A DNA stretch of 64,000 nucleotides from Streptomyces pactum (GTDB taxonomy: Bacteria > Actinomycetota > Actinomycetes > Streptomycetales > Streptomycetaceae), in the NCBI RefSeq assembly GCF_016031615.1, contig NZ_JACYXC010000001.1, positions 3,162,001 to 3,226,000 of the forward strand. The letters run 5' to 3'. Made by a program: the position numbers and the translations under genes. Positions 7,433 to 16,848 of this stretch are shown here, piece by piece. Position 1 is the first letter of the stretch, and each line of letters opens with the position of its first letter. Below the pieces are notes generated by a model. It was not told the origin of the DNA. It did no database searches and saw nothing but the letters and a program-made list of their open reading frames with translations.

Positions 7433-8830
7433 TTGTCTGTCACTGCCATGAGACGGGCGCTGCACGAGAGCGTCTCGGGGCTGCCCCGGGAGTTCTGGTG
7501 GCTGTGGACGAGCACCCTGGTCAACCGCCTCGGCTCGTTCGTCGCCACGTTCATGACCCTCTACCTGAGCATGGAGCGCGGCTACTCGGCGTCGTACGTC
7601 GGCCTGGTGGCGGCGCTGCACGGGCTGGGCGGGGTGATCTCCTCGCTGGGCGCGGGGGTGATGACCGACCGCATGGGGCGGCGCCCCACCATGCTCATCG
7701 CGCAGATCTCGACGGCCGTGTCCGTGGCCGTCCTGGGCTTCATGGAGCACCCGGTGGCCATCGCCGCGGTGGCGTTCGTGGTGGGCATGGCGTCCAACGC
7801 CTCCCGGCCGGCCGTCCAGGCGATGATGGCCGACATCGTCCGCCCGGAGGACCGGGTGCGGGCGTTCTCGCTGAACTACTGGGCGATCAACCTCGGCTTC
7901 GCGATCTCCTCGGCGGTGGCCGGGTTCATCGCCGAGTACAGCTATCTCGCCGGATTCCTCGGTGAGGCGGCGCTGACCCTGGCGTGCGCGGTGCTGGTCT
8001 TCGTGAAGGTCCCCGAGTCCCGTCCGGAGGATGACCCCGCGGCCGGTGGGAAGGACGCCGGGGCGGCGGACGGCGGCGGGCTGGGCACGGTGCTGCGGGA
8101 CACCCGCTTCATGGGCGTCGTCGGCCTGTCGTTCCTGATCGCGTTCATCTTCCAGCAGGGGTTCGTGGGCCTGCCGATCGCCATGGGCGACGCGGGATTC
8201 TCCAGCGGTGACTTCGGCCTGGTGGTGGCGGTCAACGGCGTGCTGATCGTCGCCCTCCAGATCCCGGTGACCCGGTTCATCGAGCACCGGGACGCGCGCC
8301 GGCTGCTGGTCGTCTCCGCGCTGCTGGCCGGCTACGGCTTCGGGCTCACCGCTTTCGCCGGGTCGCTGCCGGTGTACGCGGTCACCGTCCTGGTGTGGAC
8401 GCTCGCCGAGATCGTGAACTCGCCCACCCAGATGAGCCTGGTGGTACGGCTCTCCCCCGCCCACAGCCGGGGCCGGTACCAGGGGATGTACTCGATGTCC
8501 TGGTCGGTGGCGGCCCTGGCGGCACCCCTGACCGCGGGCGCGGTGATCGACCGGTTCGGCGCCGGGTGGCTGTGGGTCGGCTGCGCGGCCCTGGGCACGG
8601 TGGCGGCGGCCGGCTACTGGCTGCTGATGCGCAACCTCCCGGCCTCCTCGGGAGAGGTCGCGGCCCACGGGCGGAAGGACGGCGACGACCCGTCGCCGCG
8701 GAAGCGGGTGCCGGGGGACGCCGGGGCCGGGACCCAGGAGGACGCGGTGGCCGGTGCCGCGGGGGCGGTCGGCACGGCGGGGGGCGGTCGGCACGGCGGG
8801 GGGCGCGAGGCGGTGCCCGGGGAGCGGTGA
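7433..8830 (+). CDS. MFS transporter (multidrug/efflux type)
   Basis: A 465-residue major facilitator with about 12 hydrophobic segments, a loop 2-3 motif GVMTDRMGRRPTML and a motif-C-like segment in TM5. The N-half ends near residue 200 with a Gly/Asp-rich central loop; the C-terminal 70 residues are a hydrophilic Gly/Ala tail. The likely start is TTG 7433 (MSVTAMRRAL) with GGGGGA just upstream; ATG 7448 is the alternative. The closest recognisable type is the MdtG/EmrD-like drug:H+ antiporter class. Substrate unknown. Confidence 0.85.
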   Translation: MSVTAMRRALHESVSGLPREFWWLWTSTLVNRLGSFVATFMTLYLSMERGYSASYVGLVAALHGLGGVISSLGAGVMTDRMGRRPTMLIAQISTAVSVAVLGFMEHPVAIAAVAFVVGMASNASRPAVQAMMADIVRPEDRVRAFSLNYWAINLGFAISSAVAGFIAEYSYLAGFLGEAALTLACAVLVFVKVPESRPEDDPAAGGKDAGAADGGGLGTVLRDTRFMGVVGLSFLIAFIFQQGFVGLPIAMGDAGFSSGDFGLVVAVNGVLIVALQIPVTRFIEHRDARRLLVVSALLAGYGFGLTAFAGSLPVYAVTVLVWTLAEIVNSPTQMSLVVRLSPAHSRGRYQGMYSMSWSVAALAAPLTAGAVIDRFGAGWLWVGCAALGTVAAAGYWLLMRNLPASSGEVAAHGRKDGDDPSPRKRVPGDAGAGTQEDAVAGAAGAVGTAGGGRHGGGREAVPGER

Positions 8831-9148
8831 GGGGCGCCCTCCCCGTTGGGCCCCTGAAGGGCCCCATCACCTCCACGTGCCGTAGGGAGGTCCGTACGGG
8901 GGTGCGGGAGGCGTAGGGGCCGCGGCGTTTCGTCGGGGGCGCGTGGCCCGTAGGGGGACGCAAGTCCGTAGGGGCGCAAGCCGTAGGGGTTGCAGGACCC
9001 GCAGGGAGGGCGCAGGGGCCCGTAAGGGTCAGAGCGACCCGTACGGGTGGTACCGGCCGGGCGGGGCGTGGGTGGCCGTTGCGGTGGGGGCCGTACGGGA
9101 AACGCGGCGGGAGCCGGCGGGCCGGGCCGGGGGCCGGGGGCGGGCGGG
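8831..9148. repeat. Intergenic cluster of CCGTA(C/G)GGG elements
   Basis: No gene is seen. The stretch carries many copies of a short GTA-centred element, for example CCGTAGGGA (about 8880), CCGTACGGG (8892), CCGTAGGGG twice near 8968-8990 and CCGTACGGG near 9040, interspersed with CGCAAG. A short GGGCCC hairpin at 8848-8864 just after the MFS gene may act as a terminator. The same element recurs in other gaps of the window. Confidence 0.55.
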
Positions 9149-9658
9149 TCAGTCGGTGGATTCGCCGGTCAGCCGGGCGAAGGCGGCGAGGTTACGGGTG
9201 GACTCCCCGCGCGAGGTGCGCCAGGCGTACTCCTTGCGGATGGCGGAGGCGAACCCCATCTCCAGCAGCGTGTTGAAGCTGCCGTCCGCGTTCTCCAGCA
9301 CCGTGCCCAGCAGCCGGTCCACCTCTTCGGGCGTGACGGCCGCCAGCGGCAGCCGGCCGACCAGGTAGATGTCGCCCAGCTGGTCGATGGCGTACCCCAT
9401 CCCGTACAGCCGGGTGTTGCGCTCCAGCAGCCAGCGGTGCACCGTCTCGTGGTTCTCGTCCGGACGCCGGATCACGAAGGCGTTGATGGACAGCGAGTGC
9501 CGGCCGACCCGCAGCGAGCAGGTGGTGGAGAGCTTGCGGGTGCCGGGCAGCTTCACCACGTAGGTGCCGTCCGCGGGGCTCTCCCACTCCAGGCCGGCGT
9601 CCCGGAGGGTCCGCTCGATGACCGTGCCGGCGTCTGCGTCCGCTTCACCCATGGGCAT
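9149..9658 (-). CDS. YbjN domain-containing protein
   Basis: A 169-residue cytoplasmic protein of the YbjN family (type III secretion chaperone-like fold): 'YVVKLPGTRKLSTTCSLRVGRHSLSINAFVIRRPDENHETVHRWLLERN' (quoted here in part as the core) and 'IDQLGDIYLVGRLP'. The start is ATG 9658 or ATG 9652; either overlaps the 3' end of mshA, so the two are probably one operon. The biochemical role is unknown; in actinomycetes this gene usually sits beside mshA. Confidence 0.85.
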   Translation of the reverse strand: MPMGEADADAGTVIERTLRDAGLEWESPADGTYVVKLPGTRKLSTTCSLRVGRHSLSINAFVIRRPDENHETVHRWLLERNTRLYGMGYAIDQLGDIYLVGRLPLAAVTPEEVDRLLGTVLENADGSFNTLLEMGFASAIRKEYAWRTSRGESTRNLAAFARLTGESTD

Positions 9659-11141
9659 GTGCCGATCGTAGGCGACGGCGCTCCTGCATCGCGGCCTGGT
9701 ACACCTCCGCCGTGGCGGCCGCGGCGGTGTCCCAGCCGAACGACTGGGCGTGTCGGGCGGCGGCGGTCCCCATGCGGGTCACCAGTCCGCCGTCGCCGGC
9801 CACGGGGTCGAAGCGGCGCAGTACCCGGGCGTAGTCGGCCGGGTCGTGGCCCTGCACCAGGAAGCCGGTCTCGCCGTCCCGCACCGCCACCGGCAGCCCG
9901 CCGACCGCGGCGGCCACCACCGGGGTGCCGCACGCCTGGGCCTCGATGGCGACCAGCCCGAACGACTCGCTGTGGGAGGGCATCACCAGCACCGACGCCG
10001 CGCGGTACCAGTCCGCGAGCTGCTCCTGGCCCACCGGCGGGCGGAACAGCACCACATCGGCGATGCCCAGGCGCGCCGCGAGCTTCTGCAGCCCCTCGGG
10101 CCTGGCCATCCCGCTGCCGCTGGGTCCGCCGACCACCGGGACCACCATCCGGGAGCGCAGCCCCGGGTCCCGGTCGAGCATGACCGCCACCGCGCGCAGC
10201 AGCACGTCGGGCGCCTTGAGCGGCTGGATACGGCCGGCGAACAGCGGGATCAGCGCGTCCTGCGGCAGGCCGAGGCGGGCCCGGGCGGCCGCCCTGCCGT
10301 CCCGGGCGGCCACCCCGGCCTCCCGTTCGATGGTGGCCGCGGGGGTGGTGGCCATGGGGACGGACACGGTGGCGGCGGTCGAGCCGGGGACGGGGACGGG
10401 CCGGAAGCGGTCGAGGTTGACGCCGGGGTGGACCACGGCGACCTTCCGCGGTTCGGCGTCGTAGTACCGGACCAGCTCCGCGGCCTCCTCGGCGGTGTTG
10501 GCGATGAGCCGGTCGGCGGCCCGGACGATCTGCGTCTCACCGATGACCCGGGCGGCCGGTTCGGGGGTGTCCCCCTCGGCGAGCGCGGCGTTCTTGACCT
10601 TGGCCATGGTGTGCATGGCGTGCACCAGCGGCACGCCCCAGCGTTCGGCGGCGAGCCAGCCGACGTGGCCGGAGAGCCAGTAGTGGGAGTGGACCAGGTC
10701 GTAGTGGCCGGGGCGGTGGCCGGCCCATGCCCGCATCACGCCGTGGGTGAAGGCGCACAGCTGGGCGGGCAGGTCCTCCTTCGCCAGGCCCTCGTACGGG
10801 CCGGCGTCCACGTGGCGCACGAGCACCCCGGGGGCCAGCTCGACCATCGGCGGCAGCCCGCCGGTGGTGGCCCGGGTGAAGATCTCCACCTCGATGCCGA
10901 GGTCGGCCAGGCGCCGGGCCAGCTCCACGATGTAGACGTTCATCCCGCCGGCGTCACCGGTGCCGGGCTGGTGCAGCGGCGAGGTGTGCACGCTCAGCAT
11001 CGCGATCCGGCGCGGCACGGACCGCCCCGGCCGGAAGCTCTGCGGAATGCCGTGCCAGCGGTGGCGCGCGGGCGCCGCGGCCGTCCCCGCCCCGGACGTA
11101 CGGCCTCGAAGGTTGCCGAGCCGGGATATGTACTGGCTCAC
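9645..11141 (-). CDS. mshA: D-inositol-3-phosphate glycosyltransferase MshA (mycothiol biosynthesis, first step)
   Basis: GT-B retaining glycosyltransferase (GT4) that joins UDP-GlcNAc and 1L-myo-inositol-1-phosphate, the first step of mycothiol synthesis; 498 residues. Motifs are LSVHTSPLHQPGTGDAGGMN (N-domain loop), 'HSHYWLSG', 'FAGRIQPLKAP', and the donor-site 'SESFGLVAIEAQACGTPVVA' with the EX7E pattern. GTG 11141 (MSQYISRLG) is chosen since it matches the family N-terminus; the frame is open 39 codons further but that part is low-complexity. The second mycothiol gene, mshD, lies near 29 kb. Confidence 0.93.
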   Translation of the reverse strand: MSQYISRLGNLRGRTSGAGTAAAPARHRWHGIPQSFRPGRSVPRRIAMLSVHTSPLHQPGTGDAGGMNVYIVELARRLADLGIEVEIFTRATTGGLPPMVELAPGVLVRHVDAGPYEGLAKEDLPAQLCAFTHGVMRAWAGHRPGHYDLVHSHYWLSGHVGWLAAERWGVPLVHAMHTMAKVKNAALAEGDTPEPAARVIGETQIVRAADRLIANTAEEAAELVRYYDAEPRKVAVVHPGVNLDRFRPVPVPGSTAATVSVPMATTPAATIEREAGVAARDGRAAARARLGLPQDALIPLFAGRIQPLKAPDVLLRAVAVMLDRDPGLRSRMVVPVVGGPSGSGMARPEGLQKLAARLGIADVVLFRPPVGQEQLADWYRAASVLVMPSHSESFGLVAIEAQACGTPVVAAAVGGLPVAVRDGETGFLVQGHDPADYARVLRRFDPVAGDGGLVTRMGTAAARHAQSFGWDTAAAATAEVYQAAMQERRRLRSAHAHG

Positions 11142-11841
11142 CGTACGGTCCTCCTCGCCGGTCCACGGGTGCGCCGGCGTGCGCCGGGGTCTGCGTCTGT
11201 CAGGCGTTACGTCCGGTGTGGCCGTGTGGGCCCACGCCTGCCGCGCCCCGGACAACACCGACGCCCGGGCGTCGCATTTCCGCTTTTGCCAAAGCGTGAC
11301 GTTCCGGCGGAGTGGGATGTCTCTCAGGGAGGCGGGCGCCGCTCCGGTCCGCCCTGGCCGGCTTTCGGGGGCCGCCTGTCCCGGCCCGCCCTGGCCAGCT
11401 TGCTGGGGCGCCGCTGTCCCCGCCTGCCTGACCCCTACGGCCCCGCCCCTGGCTGTCCGTGTCCCTTACGGGTCCCTCCCGCCCCGGTCCCTGACTGCCT
11501 TGCTCTACGACCCCCTGCGGGGCTCCCTGACTTCCTACAGGCTCCGTGACTCCCCACGGGCTCGTGTCATGCCCGTGCCGGGCCTGTAGGGGGCCACGAC
11601 CGGGCCGGGCCGGGTTGTGTGCGGGCCCGCGGTACGCCGGCATACCGGGGCCCGCGCGGTCCGGCGCCCGCACCGGGACGCGCGGGGCGGGGACGGGGCC
11701 GGGAGGCTTGTACCCGTAACCGTCCGGATCGGGTCCGGGCACGTGCTCCATCCCGGGGCGGGACCCGTACTGGTCCAGGATCCGCGCCGGGCCCGTACTC
11801 GTCCGGGCTCGAAGCCGGGCCCGTACTGGATCAGCGGCTGG
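11142..11841. other. Gene-free gap of about 700 bp
   Basis: No coding region is supportable. It contains many short direct repeats, including GGTCCGGACGG-type and CCCTACGG/GTACGGG-like motifs around 11430-11830, plus hairpin-forming GGCCCG/CGGGCC runs. The part nearest mshA should hold its promoter. Confidence 0.5.
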
Positions 11842-13222
11842 TCAGGGGCGGCTGTGGGAGGGGGCGGCTGAGCGCTGGGCCCGGCGGCGGGCCGCGCCCG
11901 TGGTGGCGTGCGCCGTCCGGGCCGGGACCAGCTGATTGCGGGCCGGCTGGCCGGGGACCGCCTGGCCCGGAGCACCCTGGCCGGGGACCGTCGGACCGGG
12001 CCCCGTCTGACGTCCGACCGGCCGGCCGGGGGTCTCCCTCACCGGGAGCTCCCCGCCGGCACCGGCCGCCGTCGCCCGCCCCCGGTAGGCGCTGGGGCTC
12101 AGTCCGCGTACCCGCTTGAACGCCGAGCTGAAGCCGAATGCGTCCGCGTACCCGACCCGCCGGGCGACCGCCGCCACCGTGGCGGTGGGCTCGGCCAGCA
12201 GGTCGGCCGCGAGGGCCATCCGCCACTCGGTGAGGTAGGCCAGCGGCGAGTCCCCTACGAGTTCCTGGAAGCGTTTGGCCAGCGTGGTCCGGGACACCCC
12301 GGCCTCGGCGGCGAGCGCGGCCAGCGTCCAGGCCCGTTCCGGGGATCGGTGCATGGCCCGCAGCGCCGGGCCGACCACCTCGTCGCCGAGCGCCAGGTAC
12401 CAGCCGGGCGGGTCGGCCTCCGGCCGGTCGAACCAGTCGCGCAGGGTGCACACCAGCAGCCAGTCCAGCAGCCGGTCGAGCACGATCTGGCTGCCGGGCC
12501 GGCCACCGCAGCCAGCCGGGGCCGGGCCGGCGCCGAGGCCGGGGGTGGGGGGTGGCGATGAGGCCGGGGGTGGCCGGAGTGCCGTCACCGGCGCCCGGGC
12601 CCCGGCCGCCGCCGACCGTGCTGCCCGCGGCCTCCGCGGCGTCCGGAGCCCCGCTCGTCGCGCCCGCGGGGGTGCCCGCCGGGCCGGGGCGCGGGGCGGA
12701 GGCGCCGCCGGTCAGCTGGTACTCCAGGTAGTCGCGGAGCGCCGTGCAGTCGTAGTCGTCCGGCACCACCAGGACCCGCGGCAGGACCCGCAGCAGCCGC
12801 CGGGGCACCTCGCCGCGCACGTGGTACGCGCCGGCCATGAGCACCGTGCGCCCGACCTCGTCCCCGGCCAGCTCCGCCGCGACGTCCCGCCCGGCACCCT
12901 CACCGGGCCACGGCACGCCGCAGTGCACCTCGTGCAACGGCGGCGAGGCGGCGAGGGTCTCCGGCCGGTCGGTGAAGACGAAGGGTTCCGGTCCGGTGAC
13001 CACCGCCACCTCACCGCTCCGCAGGCGGTGGGCCCGGGGGCCGCCGCCCCGCCCGTCCGCCGCCGGCTCCGGGACGATCCAGCCCTCACCGCGCAGCGGG
13101 ACGCAGAGGGTCAGCGCCGCCCCGTCGGTGAACCGCAGGGCCCACGGCGGTGCCAGGACCGACCGGCCGAACACCGCGCCGTCGGCGCGCACCCCTCGCA
13201 GCAGGTCGTCGAACGGATCCAT
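11842..13222 (-). pseudogene. AraC-family regulator with cupin_6 N-domain, interrupted by a frameshift
   Basis: The first part (from ATG 13222, MDPFDDLLRGVRADGAVFG) is the cupin_6 sensor domain typical of AraC regulators paired with NmrA-like or short-chain reductases. It continues in one frame to about 12.6 kb. The C-terminal AraC helix-turn-helix (TLAALAAEAGVSRTTLAKRF; 'VARRVGYADAFGFSSAFKRVRG') is in the other frame. The switch lies near runs of 5 and 6 G at 12541-12552 and needs one base removed. A Gly/Pro/Gln-rich tail follows the HTH. It is divergent from the NmrA-like gene it probably controls. Either a broken gene or a homopolymer error. Confidence 0.75.
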
Positions 13223-13323
13223 GGCGCCAGCCTAAGCGTCCCGCACCGACCGCGTACGGATGGACATCCACGGCGGACGGGCGGCCATGTCCCCGGTACA
13301 GCGACGGCGGTTGACTGCTCGTC

Positions 13324-14259
13324 ATGACCACACAGCACTCGTCGCAGCCCGCCGCCCCGGCCGGGCAGCCGCAGCCGGCCACCACTCCCGCCGCCTCCAC
13401 CGCTCCGTCCCCGTCGGGGGGTGGGGAGCCGGCACCCGAGGTCCTGGTACTCGCCGCGACCGGCAAGACCGGCCGCCGGGTGGTGCCCCGGCTGCGGCTC
13501 GCGGGCGCGGCGGTACGGGCCGCCTCCCGCTCCAGCGCGGTGCGCTTCGACTGGGCCGACCCCGCCACCTGGGGCCCCGCGGTGTCCGGTGCGTCCGCCG
13601 TCTACCTGGTCGCCCCGGACGACCCGGCGCCGGTGGCCGACTTCGTGGCGGAGGCCGCGGCGGCCGGGGTGGAGCGCTTCGTGGTGCTGTCCGGCCGCGG
13701 CCTCGAACACTGCGGCCCGGGCTTCGGCCAGGGCATGGCGGCCGCGGAGCGCGCGGTGCGGGAGTCCGGCCGGCAATGGGCGATCGTCCGGGCCAACAAC
13801 TTCTTCCAGAACTTCGACGAGGACCTGTGGCGGGAACCGCTCAGGAACGGCCGGCTGGCGCTGCCGATCGGTGAGGTCACCGAGGCGTTCGTGGACGCCG
13901 ACGATGTCGCGGACGTCGCGGTGACCCTGCTGACGACGCCGGACGAGAGTCTGCTCGGGCGGGTGTACGAGGTGAGCGGGCCGCAGGGGATCACCTTCGG
14001 CAAGGCGGTCGCCACGATGGCGCGGGCCGCCGGCCGGTCCATCGCGTACACGGAACTGACCCCCGAGGAGTACCGGGCCGAGCTGCGCGCCGCGGGGTAC
14101 CCGGAGGAGGCGGTGACGGCGCTGGACACGCTCTTCGCCCTGCACCGGGAGGGCCACACCGCCGAGCCCACCGACGGCGTCCGGCAGGTGCTGGGCCGTG
14201 AGCCGGTGCCCTTCGCCTCCTACGTGGCCCGGGCCGCGTCGACCGGCGTCTGGAGCTGA
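13324..14259 (+). CDS. NmrA-like NAD(P)-binding oxidoreductase
   Basis: A 311-residue SDR-a atypical (NmrA/QOR2-like) protein. After a disordered Pro/Ala leader (about 1-35) comes the Rossmann motif VLVLAATGKTGRRVVPRL, with VYLVAPDD, RFVVLSGRGLEH and RANNFFQNF characteristic of NAD(P)H-binding NmrA-family redox sensors or quinone reductases. ATG 13324 opens the frame 100 bp from the divergent AraC gene, a common regulator-target pair. The substrate is not evident. Confidence 0.85.
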   Translation: MTTQHSSQPAAPAGQPQPATTPAASTAPSPSGGGEPAPEVLVLAATGKTGRRVVPRLRLAGAAVRAASRSSAVRFDWADPATWGPAVSGASAVYLVAPDDPAPVADFVAEAAAAGVERFVVLSGRGLEHCGPGFGQGMAAAERAVRESGRQWAIVRANNFFQNFDEDLWREPLRNGRLALPIGEVTEAFVDADDVADVAVTLLTTPDESLLGRVYEVSGPQGITFGKAVATMARAAGRSIAYTELTPEEYRAELRAAGYPEEAVTALDTLFALHREGHTAEPTDGVRQVLGREPVPFASYVARAASTGVWS

Positions 14260-14944
14260 GCCGCGGCGTACGGCGCCGTGGGTGCGGTGCGGTAGGGCGC
14301 GGTACGCCCTGGTGCGGTGAGGCGGTGGGGCGCGGTACGCACTCGTGCGGTGATGCGGCGGTAGGGAGCGGTACGCCCTGGTGCGGTGGTAGGGACGCGG
14401 CTCGGAACCGCGGCCCGGCGGCGCAGGCGGTGGGGGTCGCGGGAGTGAGGCGGGCGCGCCCCGCAGCGGTCGTGGGCCCGCCCCGCACCCAGTCAGCTGC
14501 CCGCCCCGCAGCCGGTCGCCGGTCCGCCCGGCACCGGTCGGCCGCCCGGCGCGAGCGGCGGTGCCGCCCCGGCCGCCACCGGCTGACGCCCCGGCGGGCA
14601 ACGGTGTGCGGACGGCATCGCTGTGCGGGCACACCGGTGTGCGGTGTGCCTGCCGGTCCCGCGGGCCGGCCACCGGGTGTCCGGGTGCCGGTCCCGCCCC
14701 GGCCGCGGCCGGTGAGGTCGGCGCGTAACCCGGGTCCCGGCCGGCACCCCCGCGAACGGCCACCGTGCCCGGGACCGGCCACCACGAACGGGACCGGCCA
14801 CCACGAACGGAACCGCCACGAACCCGGACCGGCCACAGCGAACGGCCACCAGGCCCCGAACGGCCTCCGCGCCCGCGAGTGGCTGCCGGCGGGAGCGGAC
14901 AAATTCGGTGGTCCGGCCCGGCTTGGTGACGCCATCCTCGTGGG
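14260..14944. repeat. Gene-free gap with a degenerate 33-36 bp tandem repeat
   Basis: No gene is seen in about 685 bp. Three degenerate units beginning GGTACGC(C/A)CT at 14301, 14334 and 14370 form a tandem array (periods 33 and 36 bp) ending about 14400; the core GGTACGCCCTGGTGCGGTG recurs exactly at 14301 and 14370. From about 14750 to 14850 ACCGGCCACCACGAACGG is repeated in tandem. Confidence 0.55.
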
Positions 14945-15760
14945 GTGACAGAACCGAGGCCCCAGGCGGCCGCGACAGCACCCGACCACCGGCACGAGCG
15001 GCCGGACGACCAGCGGCCGGCTCGGCCGGCAGGGGACCTGCCTGGCAGGTCCGGGGCCGTGGCGCAACCCCGCCCCGAGGAGGTTCCGGCCGGTCGCGGG
15101 CCGGTGCACCCCCGTCCCGAGCAGGTCACGGGGCACGGGCCCGGCACGGGCGGGTCGCCGGCGGCCGGGCAGGAGCCGGCGTACCGGATCCGCGCCCGCC
15201 ACTCGCCGGAGACGATCACCGTCTACCAGGCGTACCCGCCGGCCATCGGCCTGCCGGCCGCCCGTGACGGCCGCTTCCCGGTGGCCTGGAAGCGGGACCG
15301 GATGACCTGGATCAAGCCGTCGTTCCTGTGGATGATGTACCGCTGCGGCTGGGCGACCAAGGAGGGCCAGGAGACCGTTCTGGCCGTCGAGATCACCCGC
15401 GAGGGCTTCGCCTGGGCGCTGCGGAACGCGTGCCTCTCCCACTACGTGGCGCACCTCCACACCGACCACGCCGCCTGGCGGCAGGAGCTGAAGCGCTCCC
15501 CGGCCCGCGTGCAGTGGGACCCCGAACGTGACCTGCGGCTCAACCCGCTGCCGTACCGCTCGCTCCAGCTGGGCCTCTCCGGCCCGGCGGCGCGGCGGTA
15601 CGCGGACGAGTGGATGGTGGCCGTCACCGATGTGACCCCGCTCGCCCGGGAGGTGCACGCCAAGGTCCGTGCCGGTGACCTGACCGGGGCGGCGGAGCTG
15701 CTCCCCCGCGAAACGCCCTACCCGGTCGAGGACGGTCTGCTGGCCCATCTGCGCGCCTGA
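14945..15760 (+). CDS. DUF4291 domain-containing protein
   Basis: A 271-residue protein from GTG 14945. Residues 1-75 are Pro/Arg/Gly-rich and look disordered. From about residue 80 the DUF4291 core begins (YRIRARHSPETITVYQAY, RFPVAWKRDRMTWIKPSF, LWMMYRCGWA, VLAVEITREGF, WDPERDLRLNPLPYRSLQLG), covering nearly the whole family length. The biochemical activity of DUF4291 is not established to my knowledge. The gene is monocistronic with long gaps on both sides. Confidence 0.85.
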   Translation: MTEPRPQAAATAPDHRHERPDDQRPARPAGDLPGRSGAVAQPRPEEVPAGRGPVHPRPEQVTGHGPGTGGSPAAGQEPAYRIRARHSPETITVYQAYPPAIGLPAARDGRFPVAWKRDRMTWIKPSFLWMMYRCGWATKEGQETVLAVEITREGFAWALRNACLSHYVAHLHTDHAAWRQELKRSPARVQWDPERDLRLNPLPYRSLQLGLSGPAARRYADEWMVAVTDVTPLAREVHAKVRAGDLTGAAELLPRETPYPVEDGLLAHLRA

Positions 15761-16029
15761 CGGCCGCCGGGCCCGGACCCGCGGAGCCGGCGACGGCCCC
15801 CGCGGCCGGTGCCGCAGGACCGGGCGACGGGTGCCGCCCGCCCCGGGACGCACCACCGGGCGCCGAGACCGGCGACGGCCCACCCGCCCCGCGCGCCGCA
15901 CGACCGGCGACGGATTCGCCCGGCCCTGGACATGACGCCGGGCGACGGCCCACCCCGTCGGTGCCGCACGGCCCGGCGACGGCCCGCCCGTTTCCCGCCT
16001 CTCCGCCCCGACCGCTTACAGTCGAGCGC

Positions 16030-16848
16030 ATGGCCGCCGTACGTACCCCTTCGCCGACCCGTCCCGTCGGGTCGGCGACACGCGGCACCACCAACCCGAA
16101 CCGGCTCCGCCGGATGGACCGCTGGATCGCGGCGGTGCACGGCCCCGTCCTGCGGCGTGCCACGGCCCCGGTGGCGGTCGATCTGGGATACGGTGCCGCC
16201 CCCTGGACCGCCGTGGAACTGCTGGAGCGGCTGCGGACGGCCGCGCCGCGGGTCGGCGTGGTGGGGATCGAGATCGATCCGGACCGGGTCGCCGCCGCCC
16301 GCCCGTACCGGCGCGAGGGGCTGGACTTCGCCCACGGCGGCTTCGAGGTCCCGCTGCCCGCCGGGCTCGGCCCGCGCCCCCACCTGATTCGCGCCGCCAA
16401 TGTGCTGCGCCAGTACGACGAGGCCGAGGTCGGGGCCGTGTGGCGTCGGCTGTGCGACCGGCTGGCCCCCGGCGGCCTGCTGGTGGAGGGCACCTGCGAC
16501 GAGATCGGCCGGCGGCACGTGTGGGTGGCGCTCACCCCGGACGGGCCCCGGACGGTCACCTTCGCCGCCCGCCTCGGTGGCCTGGACCGCCCGTCCGACC
16601 TCGCCGAGCGGCTGCCGAAGGCCCTCATCCACCGCAACGTGCCGGGGGAGCCGGTGCACGCCTTCCTCCGCGACTTCGACCGCGCGTGGGCCGCGGCGGC
16701 CCCGTACGCGGCGCTCAGCGCGCGTCAGCGCTGGATCAGGGCGTGCGCCGCCCTGCGCGCCGGCTGGCCGCTGACCGACGGGCCGCGCCGATGGCGGCAG
16801 GGAGAGGTCACGGTCCGCTGGGAGGCGCTGGCCCCGCGCACCGGCTGA
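16030..16848 (+). CDS. Class I SAM-dependent methyltransferase-like protein
   Basis: A 272-residue protein starting MAAVRTPSP at ATG 16030. The nucleotide-binding motif VAVDLGYGAAPWTAVELL (motif I, ending YG rather than GxG), an acidic strand end VVGIEIDPDRVAAA, and 'LIRAANVLRQYDEAEVGAVWRRLCDRLAPGGLLVEGT' (here as motif IV-VI region) fit a Rossmann methyltransferase. The substrate is unknown. The C-terminal 90 residues are Arg/Trp-rich. Confidence 0.75.
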   Translation: MAAVRTPSPTRPVGSATRGTTNPNRLRRMDRWIAAVHGPVLRRATAPVAVDLGYGAAPWTAVELLERLRTAAPRVGVVGIEIDPDRVAAARPYRREGLDFAHGGFEVPLPAGLGPRPHLIRAANVLRQYDEAEVGAVWRRLCDRLAPGGLLVEGTCDEIGRRHVWVALTPDGPRTVTFAARLGGLDRPSDLAERLPKALIHRNVPGEPVHAFLRDFDRAWAAAAPYAALSARQRWIRACAALRAGWPLTDGPRRWRQGEVTVRWEALAPRTG

